Assembly: GCF_001316265.1 (NCBI RefSeq)
Contig: NZ_BBDN01000011.1
Span: 1 to 64,000 of the forward strand
DNA from: Vulcanisaeta sp. JCM 16159
Lineage (GTDB): Archaea; Thermoproteota; Thermoprotei; Thermoproteales; Thermocladiaceae
DNA: 64,000 bases
Direction of reading: 5' to 3'
Shown here piece by piece: positions 43,649 through 53,768 of this stretch. Positions within the stretch are counted from its first letter, which is position 1. Every line of letters starts with the position of its first letter. Made by a program: the position numbers and the translations under genes. The notes beneath the pieces were generated by a model. That model saw only the letters and a program-made list of their open reading frames with translations. It had not been told where the DNA came from and searched no databases.

Positions 43649-44241
43649 ATGTTTAGGGTTTTGACACTCGAGGACTACATCAGGATCCCACCCAGTAGGT
43701 TTGGGGAACCTCTGGAGAGGGTTGCCTTTGAGGTTTTGTGGGGTGAGTACGTGGGTAGGGTTGAGAGGGATGTGGGTGTCTACGTGGCCATATTCGACGT
43801 TGAGGTCAGTAGGAGGGGTGTGGTAATATTCGGTGATGGGGCCACCTACAACAGGGTTCGCTTTAAGGCCCTGGTTTACACGCCGTTGATTAATGAGGTT
43901 GTTGAGGGTGAGGTGGTTAGGACTGAGGACTTTGGGGCCTTCGTGAGGGTTGGGCCATAGACGCCTTGATACATAGGACTCAGATGATGGAGGATAACGT
44001 GGTTCTCTATGACAAGCAGAGTGGGGCCTTCGTTGGCGAGCGTAGTAGGCGTAGGCTTGGTAGGGGTGACGTTGTTAGGGCTAGGGTTGTGGGGGTTAGC
44101 TACGTGACGGCTGGTAACAGGGACGTGGTTAGGGTTAGCCTAACCCTTAGGCAGCCAATGCTTGGTAAGCTTGAGTGGATTGAGGAGGAGCTCAGTGGTG
44201 GTAAAAAGACCGCACAGGCCAAGGCTCAGCAGAAGCAGTAG
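43649..44241 (+). CDS. rpo7: RNA polymerase subunit Rpo7 (RpoE')
   Basis: Stalk subunit of archaeal RNA polymerase, partner of Rpo4. The N-terminal tip domain begins MFRVLTLEDYIRIPPSRFGE. The OB/S1 domain follows with VVEGEVVRTEDFGAFVRVGP, then, after a frameshift near 43958, IDALIHRTQMMEDNVVLYD and VRARVVGVSYVTAG. About 197 residues, normal length. Since the subunit is essential, the frameshift within the S1 domain is strong evidence for sequence error. The ATG is unambiguous. Confidence 0.93.
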
Positions 44242-44253
44242 TCCCCCTCTTTC

Positions 44254-45796
44254 TCACCGTCTGGCCAGCCCGATTAGGATGAGGGAAAGTGTCATTGTTT
44301 CCACCGTGCCCGTGATTAATAGGGTGATTGTTGAGTAGGCCGTGTTCGTTGTAATTACCTGGACCGTGATAAAGGCTATCATTGGTATTGAGGCCGTCAC
44401 TATTATTAGTACGGTATTGACCAAGTTCAGCAATGCCAGGGCTTGGGAACCCCTTAGGTAGTCCCTGACCTCTAGTTGGAATATTACGGCGGACATCACG
44501 GTTGAGGCAAGTGGAGATATGGAGAGGGCTAGGATTGGCGGTATGGCTGATTGGTGGTGTAGGGCGGTGAGTATTGCCACTATGGGTACTGCGAGTGCGT
44601 AGTACGTCGTTAGTACCATGGGTATTTTTGCGAGCATCCTCCTAATCGGTGTTATTGGTATTGTGAGAATTATTGGCAGTGCGGAGTATTCCGCGTTGTA
44701 CATCATGACGGGCAGGAATGAGGATATGAAGGCCAGTGGAGCTGCGTAGGCCATGACACCGATCATCAACCCGAATTGGCTTAGGTCATTCATTGAGGTG
44801 GCCAAGGATGCGTATAGGAACACGGCCATGAGCAGGCCACCAATGACCATACCCAGGGATCCCCTGGCACTCAATATCATCTTCATGTAGTACCTAACCA
44901 AGCCCGTGAATGAACCCCTGAATCTGAACCCCATGAATGACCTCCCAATATTTATCACGGACTCTGGGCCGCCTGGTATCTTCGGTCTCAGCAGCCTGGG
45001 TCCCGCATTTATCACTAGGCACACATCGGTTATGAGGAGTATTACCGTGGTTGCCATGGAGTTCATGACGGCCATTGGGTATTTCATGATTAATGGGTCG
45101 TTTACCAGCGGTATGTATTGGGCAATTCCAGGCTTATGATGCCGGGATCCTCACTGAGCATCAGTAGTGCCATTGCTATTGCCCAGGGTATTGAATTCAT
45201 TATGATAACGAGCGACCTAGTCAAGAATGCGTTTGCCAATCCCCTCCTCCTGACCACGGTGTCGAGAGCCACTATACCCATCAACGGCCCCATCAAACCC
45301 AGAAGAAGTGCCTGCGCCGTGACTAACACCAACACTGGCGTGTGTGCTATTACTGATATTATTATTGCCATCATGATTGACGCAAATAATGGCGCATCCA
45401 CGGCCCTAATTATGGCCACCGTTGCGGCGAGCCTTATGGAGCCCTCATCGAGGCCCAACACCCTGAGTAGGTCGCCAATCACCGGGTAGCCCATTACGGA
45501 GGTAACTATTGGAGTTAGTAGCATGTAGATCATTAATATTATGAAGTACATGGCCAGGTATTCATAGGGTGGTGTCTGGTACATGCTAACTGCGCCATTC
45601 CAGTGCGTGATTAGGTCTATGATGAGCGGCGCTGCTAGGTATGTTGTGGTCATTATCGAGCCACGGCCTTAATTACCCCATAGCCATTAACAATCCTATC
45701 AATCCTGACGGGCCTAGCCCCAGTCCTCCTGGACTGGGTTATTGCCTGGACAATCAATTCCCTATAGACCAGGCCACCAAGCCACCAGGCATTCAT
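44254..45796 (-). CDS. ABC-2 type transporter permease
   Basis: Integral membrane protein of about 510 residues with 11-12 predicted helices, for example YFIILMIYMLLTPIVTSVMG, ASIMMAIIISVIAHTPVLVL and LSLILIGLARR at the end. It starts two bases after the ATPase gene (stop 45798, ATG 45796), forming an exporter pair. The N-terminal cytoplasmic part is MNAWWLGGLVYRELIVQAI. Frameshifts near 45655 and 45110. Substrate unknown; no binding protein is encoded nearby, so export rather than uptake is more likely. Confidence 0.72.
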
Positions 45797-45797
45797 G

Positions 45798-46534
45798 TTA
45801 TAAACCCTCCAGCAATCCCTTGATTTCATCCTCAGCCTTAATGGCCCTTAGGAAGGCGTCCTCGAGATACCCGCGTTGGCTGCGTTAATAATTTCCGTGG
45901 GCGTTCCCTCTATTACGAGTTTGCCCATGTTTATGATGCCGATCCTCATGCAAACCCTCTCTGCAACTTCCATTATGTGCGTTGTGAAGAGTATCGAACC
46001 ACCGGACTCAAGGTGCCTCTGCATCAACTCCTTAATAACCCTCACGGACTTGGCGTCCAGATAATTAAAGGGTTCATCCATGAGCAGAAGTCTCGGCCTA
46101 TGCATTAGGGCTGCCGCAATAACCACCTTCTGCCTATTGCCCGCGGACAGCGTCATTATTGGCCTGTCAATGAACTCCTCAAGCCCAGGGCCCTAACCAA
46201 GGCCTCCACGTACCTGGAGTCCTTAACACCCCTAACCGAGCCAACGAACTCCAGGAAGTCCCTTGGGCTCAAGGTTTCCAGGACCAGTGGGGTCTCCAGG
46301 ACCGCACCCACGTGGTTCATGACCTCGGGTCTTGGTGGTCCCATGCCCAGTATGTCTATGACCCCCTCATACCTCACGAGCCTAGCACGGCCTTAATCGT
46401 CGTCGTCTTCCCAGCCCCATTCGGCCCAGGAGGCAGTAGGTCTCACCCTGCCTTACGCAGGTGCTTAGGCCGTCAACGGCGACCTTGCTCCCGTACTTAA
46501 CGGTTAATTTTTCAATTCTCAATGCACAATCCAT
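45798..46534 (-). CDS. ABC transporter ATP-binding protein
   Basis: About 245 residues. CALRIEKLTVKYGSKVAVDG opens the domain. The Walker A region reads LLG...GLGR/KTTTIKA across a frameshift near 46405. LSAGNRQKVVIAAALMHRP is a variant signature motif, LLLMDEPFNYLD Walker B with D-loop, and SILFTTHIMEVAERV the switch His. The C-terminus is EDAFLRAIKAEDEIKGLLEG. Further breaks lie near 46175 and 45865. Drives the permease encoded immediately downstream. Confidence 0.8.
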
Positions 46535-46636
46535 TCAATTAAACGCCAACACACCCACTTTTATTACTTTATTGGGTTATCACCCCGGTTTTACCAGTGA
46601 CTATGTTTAAATCAGTGATTTTTCGCCCAGTTTAGA

Positions 46637-47815
46637 ATGCACAGGAGTGTTTACCTGGTTTTATTTGTTAAGGGGTTGAGGACCTTCGTCTTCGGCATGG
46701 TCAGTGTGTTGACGCCGATTTACCTGGCAATGTTAGGCTTCTCACCAACCTATGTTGGTGCGTCCATATTCCTCATAGTCCTCGGTAATGCCTCCTCAAA
46801 CATACTACTTACGTGGTTCGGCGACGTGATTGGTAGGAGGAGGTTATTAATCATCTTTAGTCTCCTCACGTTCGCCTCCGGCATCCTCCTATCCTCATCC
46901 TCACTATACCCATACTAGCCTGGCGCTGTTCATGGATAACATAAGTACGACGGGGACTGAGGCCGGTCCCTTCCAATCCATCGAGGTTGGTGTACTGCCC
47001 AGGTTCACGGGCAATAGGTTGGGTAGGGTCTTGGGTATTTACAACCTAATCGGTTACTCAGCCTCATCACTGGGCGCCCTCGCATCATCAATACCGGCCT
47101 ACCTGGGGGATAAACTGGTGCTTGTTAGGTCGATGTACCTCATATACGCAGTGGCTGGCTTGGTCATGGTCATCACCTACAGCGCAATGAGTAATATCGA
47201 GGCTGGGGGAAGGAGGCTTGGCTTGAGGGGGTTGGGTAGGACCGCCGTTGTTGACATTAGGAATTTATCAATACTGTTCTCGGTGGATTCCTTCGGTGGT
47301 GGTCTAGTAACGCAATCCCTAATGTCCTACTGGTTCTATATTCGCTAGGGGTATCCCTGAGGGAGTTGGGTATTGTGTTCATGATTGTTAATGCGATTAC
47401 GGCGACCTCGCTGGTTATTGCCCCGTTGATTGCCGAGAGGATTGGTAATTTGAGGACCATGGTATACACGCACTTATTATCAAACGTATTCCTGATCCTA
47501 GTGCCACTCGCGGGCTCCCTCATGGATAGCCTCGCATTCCTCCTACTTAGGCAGAGTGTTTCGCAGATGGATGTGCCGACTAGGCAGGCATTCATGGCGC
47601 AGATATTCAGTGATGAGGAGAGGGTCCCCGCGAATGCGATAACGAATACGGCGAGGAGTGTTGGTTCCCTACCTGGCCCATTAATAGTTGGTGATTTAAT
47701 AACCCAGAGGCTCTACTCCCTGCCATTCATAGTCAGTGGGTCCCTGAAGATGATGTATGACTTGACGATATACCTCATGTACAGGAATAGGGTTAGAGGT
47801 GATGGGGCTAATTAA
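46637..47815 (+). CDS. Major facilitator superfamily transporter
   Basis: About 393 residues, 12 predicted helices. It begins VYLVLFVKGLRTFVFGMVSV, and the loop-2 signature is GDVIGRRRLLIIFSLLTFAS. The second half has AERIGNLRTMVYTHLLSNV and the unusual QSVSQMDVPTRQAFMAQIF, seen in drug/sugar exporters of the MFS. Frameshifts near 46915 and 47345. Substrate unknown. Divergent from the ABC exporter, with an A/T-rich region between (46540-46636). Confidence 0.8.
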
Positions 47816-47944
47816 GTACCAATTATGAGTAAGGGGACAAAAGCCCTAATCAATGACAACAATGACTTATGCATAATTATTACGCCCTACGTGCGTAATT
47901 ACTACGAGGAGGTCCCAGGCAGTATTAATGCAATAATTAGTTAT

Positions 47945-48332
47945 TTACTCCTCGTTTTCCAGCACGTATTCCTCCACAGTGCCGGTGTGGAGCGACACTA
48001 TGGCGTCGGCAATTGTCACCACTGTTTCAGGGATCCTCATTACCCTAATCCCATGAGTTATGAAGTCATAGACAGCCTGGGCCCAATCCTCATTACCATA
48101 ATTGCATCGGGTCCTAACCCTATTATCCTCTCATGAATACCCCTGCGTACCGCAGAGGCTTGTTCATCCTCTCCTCTCTCCTCATGTGGTCCCTCGCCCT
48201 CTATGAATGATATATTTAGTATTTTACCGTCCTCATCAATGTCCACAAGGCTAGGTATGGGGCCCTGCCGAAGTGTGGTGATATCCTTGATTGTTCACCA
48301 TTCTCATCAAGCACGGGTATTAATACCCTCAC
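47945..48332 (-). CDS. NifX/NifB-type dinitrogenase cofactor family protein
   Basis: About 128 residues of the family that binds iron-molybdenum-type or iron-sulfur clusters in nitrogenase systems, but which occurs widely without nitrogenase. MRVLIPVLDENGEQSRISPH with FGRAPYLALVDID is the family N-terminus, GLGPDAIMVMRIGP the central motif, and SLHTGTVEEYVLENEE the end. Frameshifts near 48255 and 48075. GTG at 48332 follows a TATA-like CTTATAAG about 25 bases upstream. No nif genes are visible; function here is unknown, possibly metal-cluster handling. Confidence 0.75.
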
Positions 48333-48485
48333 AATGACCCGCACCCCCTTGTGGCTTATAAGTATTGCTTCACGTGTATTGGGGTTTAATCTTTCTATTT
48401 TTCTAAAAATTCTAATGTTACATTATTTTTAGAAATTAAGAAAGTTTTAAAAACTAGTGAATTAGTAGTATAGTCGGTGAGTGAT

Positions 48486-48838
48486 ATGGGTGAAAACCAG
48501 ACTAAACCCGCACAGGCAACGGTGGGTAGGTTAAGTACATGGGGCTTTTGGCTTGCGATAATTGGTGCGTTGCTAATACTCATTGATGGTGCCTGGTGCT
48601 CGGCATGAGCACGTTCTATGGTCCGCATTATGGCGGTGTCTCCGTGGTTGGTTGGACTGAGATAGCCCTTAGTATCATCATGTTCATACTACTACCCTTC
48701 TATAAGAGGTGGCCTGCTGCCATTGGCTGGACTGTTTTTGTGCTCGCAATAATAACCATGCCATTTGATGGTGGGTTCTGGGAGGTTGGTGCCATACTTG
48801 CCTTGATCGGAGGAATCCTCGTGGCACTTAAGAAGTGA
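48486..48838 (+). CDS. Small membrane protein
   Basis: About 117 residues with four predicted helices: WGFWLAIIGALLILIDGA, ALSIIMFILLPFY, AIGWTVFVLAIITMPF and VGAILALIGGILVALKK. A soluble N-terminus MGENQTKPAQATVG precedes. Frameshift near 48598. The order (short polar N-terminus, G-rich helices, K-K end) is common in archaeal DUF membrane proteins; no function known. ATG 48486 overlaps a GGTGA-like stretch that could act as a ribosome site. Confidence 0.6.
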
Positions 48839-48919
48839 GACTAGAGGATGCTGTGTGTAACTTTTAAAAATTCAAAATTTTTTTCTTAATTTCTCCTATT
48901 AGGGTTTTGGGTGGTTACC

Positions 48920-49389
48920 ATGGCCCTTGGTGATACCTTGGATGATTCCCTGGAGTTAATGGGTAGGATACTTAGGCGTTGGGGTTTTAGTGAGAAGGAC
49001 ATAGCGATATACACGGCGCTTCTCCTCAGCCTGGACCCATGACTATGAAGGATATTTCCGAGAAGACAGGCTTCAGCCTGTCGACTGTGTCCCAATCACT
49101 TAATAACCTGGTTCGGTATTACATGGTTAAGCCCGAGAAGAGGGGTAGGGTTAGGGTTTTCACTGCGGTGCCCATGTTCTATGAACTCTTCCTAAACCAG
49201 CCAGTGGAGATGCTTGATAAGGAGGTTATACCGCTTAAGCAGAGGTTGCTTGAGCTTAGGGGTAAAATGCCTGAGTTGAGGGATAGGATTGACTTAATAC
49301 TGAGTAACCTGAGCAACATGGAGTGCGTGTTGAATGAAATAATAAGGATAAAGAACAACAACATCTGCGTGAATAATAGGAAGGCATAA
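48920..49389 (+). CDS. Winged-helix transcriptional regulator (MarR/TrmB/GbsR-like)
   Basis: About 156 residues. LMGRILRRWGFSEKDIAIYT is the lead helix pair. After a frameshift near 49038, MTMKDISEKTGFSLSTVSQS with LNNLVRYYMVKPEKRGRVRV form a winged helix-turn-helix. The C-terminus is a long helix, probably for dimerisation (PLKQRLLELRGKMPELRDRI). Resembles archaeal GbsR/TrmB-type regulators. It stands just upstream of the polyferredoxin gene and may regulate local genes; its operator is not evident. Confidence 0.7.
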
Positions 49390-49469
49390 GTAATTATTCA
49401 CAACCTACTAATTACGTGCTTCTGCAGGGACTTACACATTCCCTGTGGAATAATCCCTAAGTAATTATA

Positions 49470-49485
49470 TTGACTGACTGGTCAA
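49470..49485 (+). promoter_or_regulatory. Putative TetR operator at the polyferredoxin start
   Basis: TTGACTGACTGGTCAA, an imperfect palindrome, ends three bases before the ATG at 49489 and directly after an A/T-rich TATA region (49459-49470). The core TGACTGGTCA recurs next to the tetR gene (51382-51391). With leaderless transcription, a bound repressor would cover the start site. Confidence 0.6.
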
Positions 49486-49488
49486 TCG

Positions 49489-50264
49489 ATGTCACACGGG
49501 ACAGAACGAAGGACTTGGCATGGAGTGGATAGGACACGCTTAACTTGGTATCCAAGAATAGACTATGGTAAATGCACCGGGTGCGGCCTGTGCCTGCTTA
49601 CGTGTGGTAATGATGTCTTTAGGTGGTCGGACAGGGGGTTACCCATTGTTGCGAACCCAGGTAACTGTGTATTGGGGTGCACCACATGCGCAAAGTTATG
49701 CCTGAGGATGCCATGACATTTCCGGATGACCCAAAGAGGTTCCTGAGGACTATAATAATTAAGGAGAAAATATACCCAAACGTTAAGAAGGAGTTAATGG
49801 AGAGACTCAGTAAGTACCCTGACCACAGGGTTGACTCAAGAACCTTCAAACTAATTAATAAACCAAGCCCCGAATTCAGCAAGTGGCATGGTATTGATAG
49901 GACAGCAATAAGGTGGGGCCCAATGATTGATGAGGATAAGTGCGTTGGTTGTGGTCTCTGCGTTGTGCAATGTAGTGAGAGGAGGAATGTATTTGGTTAT
50001 GATGAGACAAGGAGAAAATCCGTAGTTTTATACCCGTACAACTGCATGGTTGGTTGCAACAACTGCCAAGTGGCTTGCCTCTGGGACGCAATTAAATTCC
50101 CAGACTTCTCCGAGCTTAAGAAACTCGCACGAGACCTGGTGGATTCAGGAATAGTGAGGAGGGAACTTGAGGATAGGTTAAGTAGGAACCCAAACCTATT
50201 AATGGAGTTACCAGACTCACTAATTGTGAGGATGACTAAGTTGGTGAAGATCGTTGATAAGTAA
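49489..50264 (+). CDS. Polyferredoxin with two duplicated double-cluster units
   Basis: About 258 residues, cytoplasmic electron carrier. The sequence is an internal duplication. Unit 1 has WHGVDRTRLTWYPRIDY, CTGCGLCLLTC and NCVLGCTTCAKLCPEDAMTF. Unit 2 has WHGIDRTAIRWGPMIDED, CVGCGLCVVQC and NCMVGCNNCQVACLWDAIKF. Sixteen cysteines in total suggest four [4Fe-4S] clusters. A frameshift near 49690 lies inside unit 1. A helical tail follows (KKLARDLVDSGIVRRELEDR). The putative TetR operator overlaps its start. Partner enzyme is not encoded adjacent; FmdE at 53.8 kb may share the regulon. Confidence 0.82.
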
Positions 50265-50339
50265 AACGCATTTTACTCTTAGTTAATTAGGTACCGTGCC
50301 CTCCCTCCCAAGGCTTCTCAAAGGGTTTCCTATGTGGTT

Positions 50340-50681
50340 TCATAAATGGCTTTCGCCAGGTCCCTCTTCCACTTCCCCCTCTTTTTCCTCAGGCTTACCC
50401 TCCCTACCTCTTGATGATAAGTACTCACTTACTATCTCAAGGGCCCTCTTAGGATCGCCAACGCCGATCAACCTCTTCGCCAATTCAACCTCGCCAATAT
50501 AAACAAGCCACTGAACAATATGGCCCTCCCTAAGGTGGTACTCAAGGGCCTTTGGATCAACATTAATGAGCCTCTCAAGCTCACTCTTTAGTTCCTCAAC
50601 ATTACGGGCTATGCCGATGACCCTGTCAAAGGACTTGAAGTAGAACGGTTCCTTACCCTGGGCCTTCTCGCCACTACTCAT
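50340..50681 (-). CDS. Hypothetical protein with acidic tail
   Basis: About 113 residues. EPFYFKSFDRVIGIARNVEE starts a compact helical domain (LERLINVDPKALEYHLREGH, IVQWLVYIGEVELAKRL) resembling the DUF5752-type domain of archaeal proteins. The domain is followed by a charged tail (GREGKPEEKEGEVEEGPGE). Intact. It faces away from the polyferredoxin (tail to tail) and lies between that gene and tetR. Role unknown. Confidence 0.6.
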   Translation of the reverse strand: MSSGEKAQGKEPFYFKSFDRVIGIARNVEELKSELERLINVDPKALEYHLREGHIVQWLVYIGEVELAKRLIGVGDPKRALEIVSEYLSSRGREGKPEEKEGEVEEGPGESHL

Positions 50682-50732
50682 TACTAACACATAATCTGTT
50701 TCACTTAAATACTTTGTTCTTGGTGGTTAAGC

Positions 50733-51323
50733 CTATCTTTGGCTTGTTTGGAGGCTGGTGGCGCTTAGTAGGCTATCGACTAATTCCTCAACGAATTTCC
50801 TGGGTTCCATCTCATTCTCATCCCACCAAATGGTGTAGCACATCAATGCCCCGAAGAAGGCTCTCCTGAGAGACATCGGTATTGAGTGCCCCGTAAGCGT
50901 CTCAACCCTCCTAAACATTTCATTCATCTTGTCCATGCATGTCTCTCTTAACCTCTCCTTAACTCTCCCATACCTATCCTTATAGGCCATTGTGAGCATC
51001 AGTAAGGACCTTAAATCCCTGTTGGAGTACTTCTCCATAAACCTCATACCGAAATCAATTAACAAATCCCGTGCATTATTGTAATCTCTCCTCAACACTT
51101 CATTTATTATGTCATGCGGTACAGATAAGAGGGCAACACTTTGTATCAACTCATCCTTGCTCTTGAAATATAGGAATATTGTGCCCTTACTAACACCGCA
51201 CATTTTAGCAACCTCATCCATTGAGGCTGCATCAAACCCCTTCTCAGCAAAGACCTTAATAGCTGCATTAATAATGTTCATCATTCTTTCCTTCCTCATC
51301 TTGCTCCTCATGGTTTTCCTCAC
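50733..51323 (-). CDS. TetR-family transcriptional regulator
   Basis: 196 residues, intact. The helix-turn-helix domain covers residues 10-60 (NIINAAIKVFAEKGFDAASM, DEVAKMCGVSKGTIFLYFKS). The ligand-binding domain has no recognisable specificity. Divergent from an MFS gene, with several TGAC-N2-GTCA elements in the intergenic region. One element abuts this gene's own TATA box (about 51344-51355), suggesting autoregulation. Start is GTG 51323 or ATG 51311/51299. Confidence 0.9.
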   Translation of the reverse strand: MRKTMRSKMRKERMMNIINAAIKVFAEKGFDAASMDEVAKMCGVSKGTIFLYFKSKDELIQSVALLSVPHDIINEVLRRDYNNARDLLIDFGMRFMEKYSNRDLRSLLMLTMAYKDRYGRVKERLRETCMDKMNEMFRRVETLTGHSIPMSLRRAFFGALMCYTIWWDENEMEPRKFVEELVDSLLSATSLQTSQR

Positions 51324-51358
51324 GTGTTTATTTTAGCATTACACCTTTAAATAACTTA

Positions 51359-51434
51359 CTGACCAACTGGTTATTACTAACTGACTGGTCAGAAAGCTTT
51401 ATAAACCAGCTAACTGACCGGTTAGTTGACCAGT
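51359..51434. promoter_or_regulatory. Divergent tetR/MFS promoter with multiple operators
   Basis: Contains TGACCAACTGGTTA (51361-51374), TGACTGGTCA (51382-51391), the MFS TATA box CTTTATAAA (51397-51405), CTAACTGACCGGTTAG (51410-51425) and TTGACCAG (51426-51433), ending next to the MFS ATG at 51435. Operators flank the TATA box on both sides, an arrangement suited to tight repression in both directions. Confidence 0.65.
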
Positions 51435-52652
51435 ATGTCCCAACAAAGTAGATGGAGGAAAATCGGGTTGGATTTCGGTGTAATAAGTGGAGCCGAGTGG
51501 TTAATAATAGTGGCAGCGTTCCTAGGTAGGTACCTACTTCAATTCTATCAAACATCAATAGGCTACCTAGGGAGTACCTTCGGCATGAACTCATTTGAGA
51601 TAGGTATAGGCTTCGCACTCTTCACACTAGCCTTCGCAGCATCAGCATTCATAATGCATAGAATAAGGCCCAGTCAATTAAGGACTGCTGAAATAATAGC
51701 GCTCACGCTTCTCGGCGCAACAATGCCACTATACATAGTAGTGAAGGGCTATGCTGAGGTTTACACGTTGATGATTATTGATGGCCTAATAACGGGCGTG
51801 GTCATGGATTCCTTTATGACCATGTCAGGTATGGCATCAATCGACCAGGCAAGGAGGCAGGTGGAACAGGCGGCATTCTCATTCTGGGTGGCGCTGGCGC
51901 TTATTGTAGCTCCGTTCACTACAGGTTATCTACTTGGCCTTGGAATAAAGACACTATTCGCATTATTCGCCATAATGGCCTTCATAGCAATACCCTTCGT
52001 GGTGGCGCTACGTGGGAGGTACGCGTTGAAGTACGTGGAAGCCAAGGGCCATGGCGGACACACGAGTATATCATCCCTATTCAGGAACCTTGAGTTTAAC
52101 TGGGCAGTGATTGCGGCATTGGCATACACAATACCCTTCTTCATAATATTCTCCTTCAGTTACGAAATAGGAAGTGCCTTAGGTTTCACTGCCAGCGAGG
52201 TTTACTACCTATTGGCCGCCATGTTCGTTGGTGATGTGTTGACGAGACTCGTGGTTAGGCTTAAATCACCAATAACCAACAGGAGGCCTTACATGATTGC
52301 CGCCGTCACCATAGCGCTACTAGCCTCGGTATTCCTGGCATTAAGCATGGTTTCATGGATATTCTTCATCCTAGCACTCCTAATAGCAGGTATACCAGAT
52401 GGATTGACCTGGACCCTTGGGTTACAAATTGCCAACACGTCATTTAAGCGTGAGGAAATCGCAACCTCCACATCATTCTTCAGTTCAATAATGATGATAA
52501 TGTCAGCCCTAATGCCACTGGTGGGCTACATGTTCTCAGTGGTTGGCGAAACTTATACTTTAACAGTATTTGCAGGAATAACCGCGGTATTCTTCGTTTG
52601 GGAGCTTCTCCTCAGGCCAATCAATAAAAATAAGGAGGTGAAAGTGCAATGA
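51435..52652 (+). CDS. MFS transporter under TetR control
   Basis: About 405 residues, intact, 12 predicted helices (SGAEWLIIVAAFLGRYLLQF, GMNSFEIGIGFALFTLAFAA, MIAAVTIALLASVFLALSMV). The substrate is unknown; a divergent TetR gene suggests a small-molecule exporter. I chose ATG 51435, immediately after the operator. The stop overlaps the next gene's start (ATGA at 52649-52652), so MFS and TauE/SafE are co-translated. A partial, decayed relative of this protein lies at 53.5 kb. Confidence 0.85.
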   Translation: MSQQSRWRKIGLDFGVISGAEWLIIVAAFLGRYLLQFYQTSIGYLGSTFGMNSFEIGIGFALFTLAFAASAFIMHRIRPSQLRTAEIIALTLLGATMPLYIVVKGYAEVYTLMIIDGLITGVVMDSFMTMSGMASIDQARRQVEQAAFSFWVALALIVAPFTTGYLLGLGIKTLFALFAIMAFIAIPFVVALRGRYALKYVEAKGHGGHTSISSLFRNLEFNWAVIAALAYTIPFFIIFSFSYEIGSALGFTASEVYYLLAAMFVGDVLTRLVVRLKSPITNRRPYMIAAVTIALLASVFLALSMVSWIFFILALLIAGIPDGLTWTLGLQIANTSFKREEIATSTSFFSSIMMIMSALMPLVGYMFSVVGETYTLTVFAGITAVFFVWELLLRPINKNKEVKVQ

Positions 52653-53395
52653 TAGCATCAGTTATAGTTCAGCTAGTGAACTTTTTGGCAGCGCTGCTTT
52701 TCGGCATGCTTGGAGTTGGAGCTGCACCTGTCTTTATAGCAAGCATGGAGGGCTTGGGTTATAGCGTGATTTCTACGATATTTCCTCTCGCCATACTGCT
52801 TAACGGGATAAACAGCGGCTTCGCGTCGATACCTTTTATAAAGACCAGAAACGTGGACTGGAAGTACGGGAGCCTACTTTCAGTTGCGGCTGGCATCGCG
52901 GCATTCACTGGAGCTTACTACGCATTCATGGTTCCTGTAAAAGTGATAATGTATCTTTTAGTCGCTGTCCTGCTGATCCTCAGCGCATGGGTTATCTTAA
53001 ACGTAAAGAGGGAGGGAGTCAGCATTGAGGCCAAAAGGGTATTTTCTGCAGGCCTGCCAGGAGCTATATTTGCAGGGTTCATAGGAGGGCTTCTGGCAAT
53101 AGGGGGAGGAGGCATAATGATGCCCTTCCTGCTCATCTCCGGCTATAACACTAAGAAGGCAGCCGGCACAACGGCAATAATAGCAACAGTTGCAAGCTTT
53201 GCCGGATTTGCAGGTTTTGTTATGCACTCATTCATACCTTTAAACTTTTTAATCTTATCAGCCTCCCTCGTTGCAATAGCCTCTGTAATAGGTGCTTTCC
53301 TTTCGATAAAACTTGCAAAACCATCATGGTTGAGGATGCTTCTCGCTCTGATACTATTGGTTTCAGCATTAAGGATAGCAATAACGCTGATTTGA
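52649..53395 (+). CDS. TauE/SafE-family anion permease 1
   Basis: 248 residues, intact, 7-8 helices. The family signatures are FGMLGVGAAPVFIAS near the start and GGLLAIGGGGIMMPFLLISG in the middle (two inverted repeats). TauE/SafE proteins export or import sulfite, sulfonates and related organic anions. Codon and base use differ from the neighbours (more CTT/CTG/TCA and GGA codons), which may indicate recent transfer. Second gene of the TetR-controlled MFS operon. Confidence 0.88.
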   Translation: MIASVIVQLVNFLAALLFGMLGVGAAPVFIASMEGLGYSVISTIFPLAILLNGINSGFASIPFIKTRNVDWKYGSLLSVAAGIAAFTGAYYAFMVPVKVIMYLLVAVLLILSAWVILNVKREGVSIEAKRVFSAGLPGAIFAGFIGGLLAIGGGGIMMPFLLISGYNTKKAAGTTAIIATVASFAGFAGFVMHSFIPLNFLILSASLVAIASVIGAFLSIKLAKPSWLRMLLALILLVSALRIAITLI

Positions 53396-53511
53396 TGAGC
53401 CGCTAGAATTGTTAAGAATTTAACTTAAAATAAATAAAATATAGTTCCGCTCCTTTCTACATAATATTTTCGTTTGAAGTTATTATCGGGGATAAGCTTG
53501 GCTTCTCTCTC

Positions 53512-53665
53512 CTTCGACCGTGTTCTACCTGTTCGGGCGATGTTCGTGGGGGTGTAGAGTCGCCTATGCAGAACAGAAGGCCTTATATGGTATTCGCTGT
53601 AACGATAGCCCTAATATCAGCTGTATTACTTGTTCTCAGTTATTTCTTTTATTTCTTTACATAAT
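53512..53665 (+). pseudogene. Remnant of a second MFS gene related to the one at 51.4 kb
   Basis: VFYLF, AMFVGV, then SPMQNRRPYMVFAVTIALIS and AVLLVLSYF align with VYYLLAAMFVGD ... SPITNRRPYMIAAVTIALLA of the intact MFS protein. About 12 codons are missing between the parts, and stops and frame changes are present. Only about 45 codons remain. It lies directly after TauE/SafE gene 1, so the pair order (MFS, SafE, MFS fragment) suggests recombination or an incoming cassette. Confidence 0.7.
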
Positions 53666-53768
53666 AGCTTAGCGTTAGCGCTTATGTGGGATTCGCTTAA
53701 AACTTTATTATCGAGTTTTCAATCTCAAGGGCTTTTTACGGATTACGTGTAATAATGATTAAATATTA

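Noticed and set aside
50733-51323. cas regulator or CRISPR link for the TetR gene
   Set aside because: It is 30 kb from the array, and operators tie it to transport and redox genes.
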